64,000 nucleotides of DNA from positions 310,001-374,000 of the forward strand of contig JAVYIG010000887.1 of NCBI GenBank assembly GCA_035222895.1, in the 5' to 3' direction. This document shows, in pieces, positions 10,904-21,706 of the stretch. The translations under genes were made by a program, and so were the position numbers. The notes under the pieces were generated by a model. It had not been told where the DNA came from, did no database searches, and saw nothing but the letters and a program-made list of their open reading frames with translations. Within the stretch, counting starts at the first letter, position 1, and each line of letters opens with the position of its first letter. The DNA is from Strongylocentrotus droebachiensis (Eukaryota; Echinodermata; Echinoidea; Camarodonta; Strongylocentrotidae).

Positions 10904-13900
10904 GGTGAGTAATTAACAAACTCTTCCATGGTAGCTGGCCGTTGGCTCCATGTGAGCTCATCCGCCCGTAAGTTCTATATGTTATAGATCTATAGGATGG
11001 CTACACACCCTATGTTAATTGGGTGATGGTTCAGTTGAGCTGTCACGAGCATGGAGAGAATATGATGACACATAGCAAGCACCTTACACTACGAACTAGC
11101 CCTACCGGGAAAAAAAGAAAAAAAAATGCCTGATCTTGCTGCACCGTTCTCCAGCAATTTAAGGTACAAGACCAGCTAGAACATCACTCACAGGTGCTCT
11201 AGTAAGACAGGTTATACCCTACTTACTATAGTTACAGCTAGCCCATGTATCATCCAACCTGATCTCCCATAACTCTCAAGGCAACTACAACTATCCATCA
11301 CCCTGCAGGTCGCTGGCTGTACCGTCTACAGCACACAGTAGCAATTGTGAGACAAGAATTAGCCAGACTTATATATACTCAATTAATTGTTGCTATTCAC
11401 TCCATGAATTGTTGCTATATTCACTCCAATAATTACTGCTAACAACCCATTAGTTGTTGCTATTCACTCCTTTAATTGTTGCTATTCAACCCATGTTGGG
11501 GTACATTATTCAAACAAGCACAACTAGACTTGATAAGTCATAAAATTATAGACTAACAGAGACTAACAGAACTAGTTAAATCAGAACTGATTTTAATATT
11601 TACTATATAAATTTATATACCTCACTAAGTGGTCATTATAATGTACCTTATTTGCAAAAGGCAGCAACTCTTCCCGAAGGCTATTTACAGCAGGACTAAT
11701 TGTTTGGGGACCAGTCAGGCTTGGATCTCGCTTTTCTCTCTGTTTGTACTTATTCATGATGTTGCAGACAATGGTAATATACATGTACATGGTGAGTAAT
11801 TAACAAACTCTTCCATGGTAGCTGGCCGTTAGCTCCATGTGAGCTCATCCGCCCGTAAGTTCTATATGTTATAGATCTATAGGATGGCTACACACCCTAT
11901 GTTAATTGGGTGATGGTTCAGTTGAGCTGTCACGAGCATGGAGAGAATGGCATGATGACACATAGCAAGCACCTTAAACTACGAACTAGCCCTACCCGGA
12001 AAAAAAGAAAAAAAAATGCCTAAGTCATAAAATTATAGACTAACAGAGACTAACAGAACTAGTTAAATCAGAACTGATTTTATTATTTACTATATAAATT
12101 TATATTCCTCACTAAGTGGTCATTATAATGTACCTTATTTGCAAAAGGCAGCAACTCTTCCCGAAGGCTATTTACAGCAGGACTAATTGTTTGGGGACCA
12201 GTCAGGCTTGAATCTCGCTTTTCTCTCTGTTTGTACTTATTCATGATGTTGCAGACAATGGTAATATACATTTACATGGTGAGTAATTAACAAACTCTTC
12301 CATGGTAGCTGGCCGTTGGCTCCATGTGAGCTCATCCGCCCGTAAGTTCTATATGTTATAGATCTATAGGATGGCTACACACCCTATGTTAATTGGGTGA
12401 TGGTTCAGTTGAGCTGTCACGAGCATGGAGAGAATGGCATGATGACACATATCAAGCACCTTAAACTACGAACTAGCCCTACCGGGAAAAAAAGAAAAAA
12501 AAATGCCTGATCTTGCTGCACCGTTCTCCAGCAATTTAAGGTACAAGACCAGCTAGAACATCACTCACAGGTGCTCTAGTAAGACAGGTTGTACCCTACT
12601 TACTATAGTTACAGCTAGCCCATGTATCATCCAACCTGATCTCCCATAACTCTCAAGGCATCTACAACTATCCATCACCCTGCAGGTCGCTGGCTGTACT
12701 GTCTACGGCACACAGTAGTAGCAATTGTGAGACAAGAAGTACTCAAAATTAGCCAGACTTATATTCACTCAATTAATTGTTGCTATTCACTCCATGAATT
12801 GTTGCTATATTCACTCCAATAATTACTGCTAACAACCCATTAGTTGTTGCTATTCACTCCTTTAATTGTTGCTATTCAACCCATTTTGGGGTACATTATT
12901 CAAACAAGCACAACTAGACTTGATAAGTCATAAAATTATAGACTAACAGAGACTAACAGAACTAGTTAAATCAGAACTGATTTTATTATTTACTATATAA
13001 ATTTATATACCTCACTAAGTGGTCATTATAATGTACCTTATTTGCAAAAGGCAGCAACTCTTCCCGAAGGCTATTTACAGCAGGACTAATTGTTTGGGGA
13101 CCAGTCAGGCTTGAATCTCGCTTTTCTCTCTGTTTGTACTTATTCATGATGTTGCAGACAATGGTAATATACATGTACATGGTGAGTAATTAACAAACTC
13201 TTCCATGGTAGCTGGCCGTTGGCTCCATGTGAGCTCATCCGCCCGTAAGTTCTATATGTTATAGATCTATAGGATGGCTACACACCCTATGTTAATTGGG
13301 TGATGGTTCAGTTGAGCTGTCACGAGCATGGAGAGAATGGCATGATGACACATAGCAAGCACCTTAAACTACGAACTAGCCCTACCGGGAAAAAAAGAAA
13401 AAAAAATGCCTGATCTTGCTGCACCGTTCTCCAGCAATTTAAGGTACAAGACCAGCTAGAACATCACTCACAGGTGCTCTAGTAAGACAGGTTATACCCT
13501 ACTTACTATAGTTACAGCTAGCCCATGTATCATCCAACCTGATCTCCTATAACTCTCAAGGCATCTACAACTATCCATCACCCTGCAGGTCGCTGGCTGT
13601 ACTGTCTACGGCACACAGTAGCAATTGTGAGACAAGAAGTACTCAAAATTGGCCAGACTTATATTCACTCAATTAATTGTTGCTATTCACTCCATGAATT
13701 GTTGCTATATTCACTCCAATAATTACTGCTAACAACCCATTAGTTGTTGCTATTCACTCCTTTAATTGTTGCTATTCAACCCATTTTGGGGTACATTATT
13801 CAAACAAGCACAACTAGACTTGATAAGTCATAAAATTATAGACTAACAGATACTAACAGAACTAGTTAAATCAGAACTGATTTTATTATTTACTATATAA

Positions 13901-16516
13901 ATTTATATACCTCACTAAGTGGTCATTATAATGTACCTTATTTGCAAAAGGCAGCAACTCTTCCCGAAGGCTATTTACAGCAGGACTAATTGTTTGGGGA
14001 CCAGTCAGGCTTGAATCTCGCTTTTCTCTCTGTTTGTACTTATTCATGATGTTGCAGACAATGGTAATATACATGTACATGGTGAGTAATTAACAAACTC
14101 TTCCATGGTAGCTGGCCGTTGGCTCCATGTGAGCTCATCCGCCCGTAAGTTCTATATGTTATAGATCTATAGGATGGCTACACACCCTATGTTAATTGGG
14201 TGATGGTTCAGTTGAGCTGTCACGAGCATGGAGAGAATGGCATGATGACACATAGCAAGCACCTTACACTACGAACTAGCCCTACCGGGAAAAAAAGAAA
14301 AAAAAATGCCTGATCTTGCTGCACCGTTCTCCAGCAATTTAAGGTACAAGACCAGCTAGAACATCACTCACAGGTGCTCTAGTAAGACAGGTTATACCCT
14401 ACTTACTATAGTTACAGCTAGCCCATGTATCATCCAACCTGATCTCTCATAACTCTCAAGGCATCTACAACTATCCATCACCCTGCAGGTCGCTGGCTGT
14501 ACTGTCTACGGCACACAGTAGCAATTGTGAGACAAGAAGTACTCAAAATTGGCCAGACTTATATTCACTCAATTAATTGTTGCTATTCACTCCATGAATT
14601 GTTGCTATATTCACTCCAATAATTACTGCTAACAACCCATTAGTTGTTGCTATTCACTCCTTTAATTGTTGCTATTCAACCCATTTTGGGGTACATTATT
14701 CAAACAAGCACAACTAGACTTGATAAGTCATAAAATTATAGACTAACAGAGACTAACAGAACTAGTTAAATCAGAACTGATTTTATTATTTACTATATAA
14801 ATTTATATACCTCACTAAGTGGTCATTATAATGTACCTTATTTGCAAAAGGCAGCAACTCTTCCCGAAGGCTATTTACAGCAGGACTAATTGTTTGGGGA
14901 CCAGTCAGGCTTGAATCTCGCTTTTCTCTCTGTTTGTACTTATTCATGATGTTGCAGACAATGGTAATATACATGTACATGGTGAGTAATTAAACTCTTC
15001 CATGGTAGCTGGCCGTTGGCTCCATGTGAGCTCATCCGCCTGTAAGTTCTATATGTTATAGATCTATAGGATGGCTACACACCCTATGTTAATTGGGTGA
15101 TGGTTCAGTTGAGCTGTCACGAGCATGGAGAGAATGGCATGATGACACATAGCAAGCACCTTAAACTACGAACTAGCCCTACCGGGAAAAAAAGAAAAAA
15201 AAATGCCTGATCTTGCTGCACCGTTCTCCAGCAATTTAAGGTACAAGACCAGCTAGAACATCAATCACAGGTGCTCTAGTAAGACAGGTTATACCCTACT
15301 TACTATAGTTACAGCTAGCCCATGTATCATCCAACCTGATCTCCCATAACTCTCAAGGCATCTACAACTATCCATCACCCTGCAGGTCGCTGGCTGTACT
15401 GTCTACGGCACACAGTAGCAATTGTGAGACAAGAAGTACTCAAAATTGGCCAGACTTATATTCACTCAATTAATTGTTGCTATTCACTCCATGAATTGTT
15501 GCTATAGCACAACTAGACTTGATAAGTCATAAAATTATAGACTAACAGAGACTAACAGAACTAGTTAAATCAGAACTGATTTTATTATTTACTATATAAA
15601 TTTATATACCTCACTAAGTGGTCATTATAATGTACCTTATTTGCAAAAGACAGCAACTCTTCCCGAAGGCTATTTACAGCAGGACTAATTGTTTGGGGAC
15701 CAGTCAGGCTTGAATCTCGCTTTTCTCTCTGTTTGTACTTATTCATGATGTTGCAGACAATGGTAATATACATGTACATGGTGAGTAATTAACAAACTCT
15801 TCCATGGTAGCTGGCCGTTGGCTCCATGTGAGCTCATCCGCCCGTAAGTTCTATATGTTATAGATCTATAGGATGGCTACACACCCTATGTTAATTGGGT
15901 GATGGTTCAGTTGAGCTGTCACGAGCATGGAGAGAATGGCATGATGACACATAGCAAGCACCTTAAACTACGAACTAGCCCTACCGGGAAAAAAAGAAAA
16001 AAAAATGCCTGATCTTGCTGCACCGTTCTCCAGCAATTTAAGGTACATTACCAGCTAGAACATCACTCACAGGTGCTCTAGTAAGACAGGTTATACCCTA
16101 CTTACTATAGTTACAGCTAGCCCATGTATCATCCAACCTGATCTCCCATAACTCTCAAGGCATCTACAACTATCCATCACCCTGCAGGTCGCTGGCTGTA
16201 CTGTCTACGGCACATAGTAGCAATTGTGAGACAAGAAGTACTCAAAATTGGCCAGACTTATATTCACTCAATTAATTGTTGCTATTCACTCCATGAATTG
16301 TTGCTATATTCACTCCAATAATTACTGCTAACAACCCATTAGTTGTTGCTATTCACTCCTTTAATTGTTGCTATTCAACCCATTTTGGGGTACATTATTC
16401 AAACAAGCACAACTAGACTTGATAAGTCATAAAATTATAGACCAACAGAGACTAACAGAACTAGTTAAATCAGAACTGATTTTATTATTTACTATATAAA
16501 TTTATATACCTCACTT
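10744..16516 (-). repeat. array of about 0.9-kb monomers made of RTE 5' sequence
   Basis: GGTCATTATAATGTACC starts successive units at 10744, 11631, 12118, 13021, 13921, 14821 and 15620, and the last unit ends near 16516. Spacings are 887, 487, 903, 900, 900, 799 and about 897; the 487 and 799 units carry internal deletions. On the minus strand each unit holds an AT-rich segment with TATATAAATTTATA, a set of short repeats of about TTGTTGCTATTCACTCC (given in plus sense), a moderately GC-rich leader, then an ATG and the first 54 or so codons of the RTE ORF. In each unit the frame then leaves the ORF and stops within about 10 codons. Only the first unit and the separate copy at 17590-18477 run on into the endonuclease. 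Units are nearly identical, so the array is young or homogenised. The layout resembles the promoter monomers that head some LINEs, but here it includes the start of the coding region. Confidence 0.85.
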
Positions 16517-17331
16517 AAGAAATCCAGCCATCTGATTGGTTGAAATTGCAGACGTGATTTTAGCCATTCCCGTAAAGAAACAAAAAATGCCAAACCTATG
16601 TAATAGTCCTAGAGTAAAATCCCGGCAAAATTCCAGTTACCGTCAAAATAATAAAATCTTGCTGAAATACCCATTGGTTTTTACGTGTTAAAATGTTTTT
16701 TGAGCGATATCATACATTGTGTGTGTGCGAATCGATCGCTAAATTTGAAGATTCGGTCTAGATTTAGATCAAGGCTACCTGCAATTTATCAACACAGACC
16801 TTGATAACGTAAACAAACTTCCAAATTCGGAGCTGGACAACGTAGGCCCAGGCCATCCAAATTTTTTAGAATGGTGCTTATAGACGGAAGAACGGTTCTT
16901 TATACATGAAGAAGTCAATGTTAGCGATAAGATTCCGACTTCAGCGTAATTTCCTCAATTCTAACAATGTCAACATCATAAGCAAGAAGATTTTTCCAAT
17001 TCGACAAGAGTTTTTAAGTATTTTTCAGCAATGCTTAAACACGAAGGAAAGGGAGTTGTGACTCACAAAACAGCTATCTCAGCAGAACACATGGACAAAA
17101 TCCAAGGTTTGCTTGATTTGGATGATCCTGTAGGTCTTCAGGACAAGGTATTTATTGATGTTATGACACCCGACTGCTTTGAAATTTGTGTGGAATTAGG
17201 GGGAAAATGCTACATAGATCTAGACTAGTCCAACTCTCAAAGATACACTCACAAAAACAACCATGCAGATAAACTAGAGAAAAGCCAAAGTGCATGGTGT
17301 CATAAGTTGACTATTTTTTCAGTATATAAAG
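16517..17331 (+). pseudogene. Crypton/DUF3504-type tyrosine recombinase relic
   Basis: An open frame runs from 16965 to a TAG at 17226-17228. It contains MLKHEGKGVVTHKTAIS followed by LQDKVFIDVM, which I recognise as the conserved stretch of the Crypton-derived DUF3504 recombinase family just before its usual CRRGREN block; that block is missing or degenerate here. Past the stop the same frame stays open (SNSQRYTHKNNHADKLEKS), matching the part of the family that follows. Upstream sequence from about 16780 has fragments in shifted frames interrupted by stops. No catalytic Arg/His/Tyr set is visible, so the copy is dead. It lies between the RTE monomer array and the second RTE fragment. The family assignment is from memory of conserved motifs and is not certain. 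16517-16780 shows nothing further. Confidence 0.55.
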
Positions 17332-17485
17332 GTAATAATGACTGCTTTAATATTCAAGACATATACATACGCTCTCTGGGAGGTTACATTGTGCTATTAC
17401 CCTTGGCACGCCTCGGGCAATAGCACGATTGTAACCTCCCCTTGAGCGTATAAAAATAACTGTCTCTCAAAGCAGTCATTATTAC
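17332..17485. repeat. 154-bp imperfect palindrome (hairpin MITE-like)
   Basis: The left arm begins GTAATAATGACTGCTTT and the right arm ends AAAGCAGTCATTATTAC, an exact inverted match of 17 bases. Further in, GGAGGTTAC pairs with GTAACCTCC and TGCTATTACCC with GGGCAATAGCA. The arms fold around a loop near 17400-17408. No coding sequence is present. Confidence 0.8.
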
Positions 17486-17589
17486 AATACTATGTATCTA
17501 CCTATTATTCCTTAGTCCTCCAGACAAAGCAGTCATCGAAATAAAAAAAAGTCACAATTGTGCATACCCCACCCCAAGACCCTGCTATA

Positions 17590-18477
17590 CCACCAGAGTA
17601 TATGAAGGTGTAATCATCTCTCTTCACGCATCCATTATCATGCAGTCCACCTAGTTTCCGCAATACCTATAATATCTAGTTTCATCCTATTAGCCTCCTG
17701 AATGAGGTTATCTAATTTCCCTGCCTTATACAACGTCCTAACATTCCATGTCGCAATGCGCAGTCGCTTTCCTCTTGTTTTCGGGGACAGAGCATCACAA
17801 CCTAATCTTCCCGAAGGCTCTGAACTAGGTTGGTCATTATAATGTACCTTATTTGCAAAAGGCAGCAACTCTTCCCGAAGGCTATTTACAGCAGGACTAA
17901 TTGTTTGGGGACCAGTCAGGCTTGAATCTCGCTTTTCTCTCTGTTTGTACTTATTCATGATGTTGCGGACAATGGTAATATACATGTACATGGTGAGTAA
18001 TTAACAAACTCTTCCATGGTAGCTGGCCGTTGGCTCCATGTGAGCTCATCCGCCATTAAGTTTTATATGTTATAGATCTATAGGATGGCTACACACCCTA
18101 TGTTATTCGGGTGATGATGGTTCAGTTGAGCTGTCACGAGCATGAAGAGAATGGCATGATGACACATAGCAAGCACCCTAAACTACGAACTAGCCCTACC
18201 AGAAAGAAAACAAAAGAAGAAAAAAAAGCCTGATCTTGCTGCACCGTTCTCCAGCAATTTAAGGTACAAGACCAGCTAGAACATCATTCACAGGTGCTCT
18301 AGAAAGACAGGTTATACCCTACTTACTAGTTACAGCTAGTCCATGTATCATCCAACTTGATCTCCCATAACTCTCAAGGCATCTACAACTATCCATCACC
18401 CTGTACGTCGCTGGCTGTACTGTCTAGTATTACAGTAGCGATTGTGAGACAAGAAGTACTCAAAATTGGCCAGCCCA
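17590..18477 (-). pseudogene. RTE-type endonuclease fragment, copy 2, with 5' leader
   Basis: The minus strand from 17991 reads the same leader and the first endonuclease blocks (IATWNVRTLYKAGKLDNL, IGIAETRW) as copy 1, then hits the same TGA from the same frameshift near 17638. Similarity ends at about 17590, soon after the second block, so reverse transcriptase is absent here too. The shared frameshift shows that both copies descend from one already defective ancestor or from a local duplication. The non-coding leader continues to 18477. Direct repeats ATGTATCTACCTATT lie at 17492-17506 and 18532-18546, on either side of this copy. Confidence 0.8.
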
Positions 18478-18528
18478 ATTTATATGGTAAATAATAAAAT
18501 CAGTTCTAATTAACTAATTTACCATGGA
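18478..18528. repeat. inverted copy of the monomer-boundary AT segment
   Basis: TATGGTAAATAATAAAATCAG followed by TTCTAATTAAC is the reverse complement of the AT-rich segment (AACTGATTTTATTATTTA) that ends each 0.9-kb monomer at 10744-16516. The sequence therefore lies in opposite orientation at the far right of the RTE-derived region and may be a terminal inverted feature of the original element. Confidence 0.6.
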
Positions 18529-18642
18529 TAAATGTATCTACCTATTGTTGCTTAGACCAACACAGATGAAAGCGGGTGGCATGTCCCAAACAAAAGTTAG
18601 CGGGGGACCGGGCAAGACACTCCTCACTCGCAGGAATGTCCT

Positions 18643-18935
18643 TCAGAGTTGTAGAGTTGTTGTAGTCGAGTGGATACGTTGCCGGACTGTCGGTCACAAG
18701 GTCCGTGGTTCGAGTCCCACCGCCACACTAATGTACTTTGGCAAGACATTGATCTACATTTGCCACACTCCACCCAGGTGAAGTAAATGGGTACCTGGTA
18801 GGAATTTCTTCCTTGAAATGCTAGAGCGCGGTATGGCAGCCTTGCTAAAGCCAGGGTAATAATCGGGAGCGCCAGGAAGGTCATATCTGACTGACATGAG
18901 CGCTATACAGAACCCATTATTATATTATTATAACA
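18643..18935 (+). mobile_element. tRNA-derived SINE
   Basis: The head has a box A-like TAGTCGAGTGGATAC near 18663 and a clear box B GGTTCGAGTCC at 18707-18717, separated by a degenerate anticodon arm around GGACTGTCGGTCACAAGGTCC. A tRNA-unrelated body follows, ending GAGCGCTATACAGAACCC and a TTA-rich tail (about 18912-18931). This order of RNA polymerase III promoter boxes, body and short A/T-rich repeat tail is typical of SINEs. A second copy with both boxes lies at 47165-47260, and an inverted copy lacking most of the head is at 23994-24214. Confidence 0.75.
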
Positions 18936-20882
18936 TGAAACGAAGGTGTTAGGTGAAAGCCAGAAGGCAGCCTTCATCATTTCATGAAGCACTACCCCAT
19001 GGAAAGGAGCCCAGGAGGTACCAACACCCTTGGTATCATGCGCACGAGGACGCACACCATCCGAGAGAACCTCAGGACCCGCCGTTTGAACCGCCTCAAC
19101 AAACCATCTAGAGATAGATTCCTTCGAGGCAGATGAGACGGGCTCTCGTGTGATAAGAAACGGCTAAACGCTAACAAGGAAAACCAAAATCCCAGAGGGG
19201 AAAGGAGAAACCGATCCACCTACTGACTCCTCTCACGGAGGAGTAGCAAGGGTAGTGGACGGTGGGAGTCTAGCCACCAACAAACGGACAAAGACCCCCA
19301 AAAATACTAACAACAGCACAGAGCTTCTCAGAAGCTGAGCTTAGCAAGACGGGTCCCGAAACAAAAAAGGAACTGGAACACCAGAAAAGTGCAACTGAGT
19401 CCAGTCAAGACACCCCTAGGGCAGGGGCACAGCCCCCACCAGCTCCTTGGGTGGCCTATGGACTTCACAGTTGAAGTCACAATCGGAAACTTGACATCCG
19501 AAAGCAAACGCTTCCTACCCTACGCCATGCAAAACGTTGGAAGATGAAGCCTGCTCAAAGGCCTTACTAAAGCTGGTAGGTTAAGCTACAGGCCTAGCAT
19601 GGTCATCACTACCACGCTACACCACACCTCAGGCTGAGAAGCTTGGTGCTAGAAGCCACCGTGTGACCGGGGGCTCTCTGTAACGGGGGCAACTCAACTG
19701 AGAACCCGAGGCATATCCAAAGAAAACCGCAAGACCCCAGTCAAACCGACGGACTGGGGGCACCAATCCCCAAAGATGGGGTAGGGTGCCGATAGTAGCT
19801 GCCCCTGGCGGAGTACTAGCAGGAGCTGGAGGCTTAACCCCAAACAAGGGCTGACGGCACATGATGGCAAGCCAACAGCAGCACAAGGCGATCCGGAGAA
19901 GCAACACCCAAGAATCAAAAGTGAAACCCGAACCCTAGTCAGGTGTGACTTGGGCCAGCTCAAATGCCATCCGATGCACGAGCAAGGATAGAGGATCAAA
20001 CCTCCGCCTGAAACCGTGGCGCCTGTCAGTCTACTGACAAGTTCAAGAGGCGAAACATTAACTCCCATAAACATGGTGACAACTTTGACGCCAAAGAACT
20101 CAGAGACTACATCTGAAACAGAGTACGGTGTGAACGGGTCAGGTTCAAATCCAGCCAGGACACGGGCAGAGATAGGCGCCAAGCCACCACCCAAACGAGG
20201 TGATAAATTTGACCCCAAACTTTGGCGTCTGCCGGAACCACTGGTAACTCCAGTTGCCCGAGCGTAAAAAATTATAAAACCCCAAAACAAAGCCACCTGA
20301 GCGGATACAGAAACGGCTGACTCAACTGTTTGACACCAAACCCTGGCCGTCACATTACCACTTCACCTCCTCAGCTTCATGGCTGGTGGGACCAGGTTAG
20401 TACCGCTTCACCGAAAGACTAAGCGAGTGGGGAGCCTTAGTGCTCCATGGCGGTGAATGGAACCACCTCGCTTGAGAAACTGGGTCACTCCCAAACATAA
20501 TGTTGGTTGTGAAACCAGGGTCACCTCCGCGCCTGACGGCACAGATTGTTGCAAACAACTACATACAGTCTACGAGGCCTGCGCCTCCGACAAAGCTGGC
20601 CTTTCCGGACAATTCAGCACGGCTTGTAGCCATCTTTGTATTCACGGCGACAGCTCTATAAAAACTGAAAACCACTCATGGTGGATGGACATAGCCCGAC
20701 ACGGACTGGACCCGGTGCAACAGTAGCCATTTGTGAAAAAGCCCAGAAGCTCCATCTGAGCAGTACCAGAAAAGGCTGACATTGGCAAAGATTTCTCCTT
20801 CGCCTTCTTAGCTCCTGTCCCAGCCGAAACTTGGGTGGACAAGCGGCTTATTAGGAGTCTCTATATTTGGTGTAATTGAATC
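18700..20882. repeat. left arm of a 5.5-kb inverted repeat
   Basis: This arm reappears reverse complemented at 21707-24214. Clear paired landmarks include GGAGTCTCTATATTTGGTG (20853) against its complement near 21720, the stretch around 19000-19030 (GGAGCCCAGGAGGTACCAAC) against about 23900, and the SINE body at the outer end. Substitutions and indels separate the arms, including a TTTAT/TATTTG-type microvariation, so this is not a simple assembly echo. Both arms contain related overlapping open frames (minus 19694-20353 here, plus 22540-22965 in the other arm) reading ARATGVTSGSGRRQSLGS. No known domain was recognised in them. Confidence 0.85.
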
Positions 20883-21706
20883 TCTAGTCCACGGCGTACT
20901 GGCGCTGGGGCACAGCCCTCTGGCTGGCCCGGACGCAGTACCGCCGGCAACTTACTACAGGTCAAAGCTCCAGTCACAGCAGGCAAAAAAAACCCGGTTC
21001 GGGGAGCAACCTGTCTCGGGCATGTACTCAAGACGCCCTTACCCACCCCCCTGCTAGTGAGGCGGTAACGACAGCCATAACTGGGGGGAGAAAATTGAAT
21101 CCCAAGCAACATGTTTCTACGAGTGAGAAGTGCGAGGGCTCAAGGCCCTGTTCACATCGGCCGTAAAGTTAAGTTTAGGCTCTAGTGCCGCCATGTAGCT
21201 TGCTTCGCCACCTGTATCTAGAGGTAAGAAGCAGAAGAGCTCGAAGCCCTGTTCACACTGCCCATAATGCTCAAGTTTAAGCTCTAGTACGGCAGTGTAG
21301 CTCGCTTCGTCCCCCATATCTAGGGGTAAGAAGCGAAAGAGCTCGTCCACCCGAGCTTCGGCTGGGTCTGGAAATAAGACGTGCTGTCAGGCAGGAAGAT
21401 GACCCAGGTTTCACAACCGACTTTGTCGGGAGGGACCCTGTTTTCACTAGCGAGGTTCCTCTAATCACTGCCGTGAAGCGTTGTACTGAATCGACGCGGG
21501 TCACACGGGCCGTAAAGCTGAGGCTGAAGCTCTAGCATGGCCGTGAAGCTTGCTTCGTCCCCCGTATTCAGGGGTGAGAAGCGGTGGAGCTCGTGGCCCC
21601 TGTTACATCGCCCGTAAGCTAGAGCTAAGGCTCTAGCAAGGCCGTGAGGTTTGTTTCGTCCCCCGTTTCTACGATTAAGAAGCGGAAGGGCTCGTCCACC
21701 CAAGTG
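20883..21706. repeat. loop of the inverted repeat with a degenerate tandem motif
   Basis: This sequence lies between the two arms. From about 21140 it contains four or five degenerate units built on GCCGTGAAGCTTGCTTCGTC, then a variant of CCCGTATCTAGGGGTAAGAAGCG, then GAGCTCG, each about 110-120 bp. One more unit lies in the right arm near 22026-22075. The plus frame of the unit gives a short basic string ending GKKRKGSST. I do not recognise the family. Confidence 0.6.

Noticed and set aside
11593-15779. Six nearly identical 62-65 codon frames as a small gene family
   Set aside because: They are the first codons of the RTE ORF repeated in each monomer, followed by unrelated AT-rich sequence and a stop. 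They are parts of the array, not separate genes.
10744-16516. CRISPR-like or centromeric array
   Set aside because: Units of about 900 bp contain retroelement coding and leader sequence; there is no short repeat-spacer pattern.
18643-18727. Functional tRNA gene
   Set aside because: Box A and box B are present but the acceptor and anticodon stems do not pair properly, and a SINE body and tail follow.
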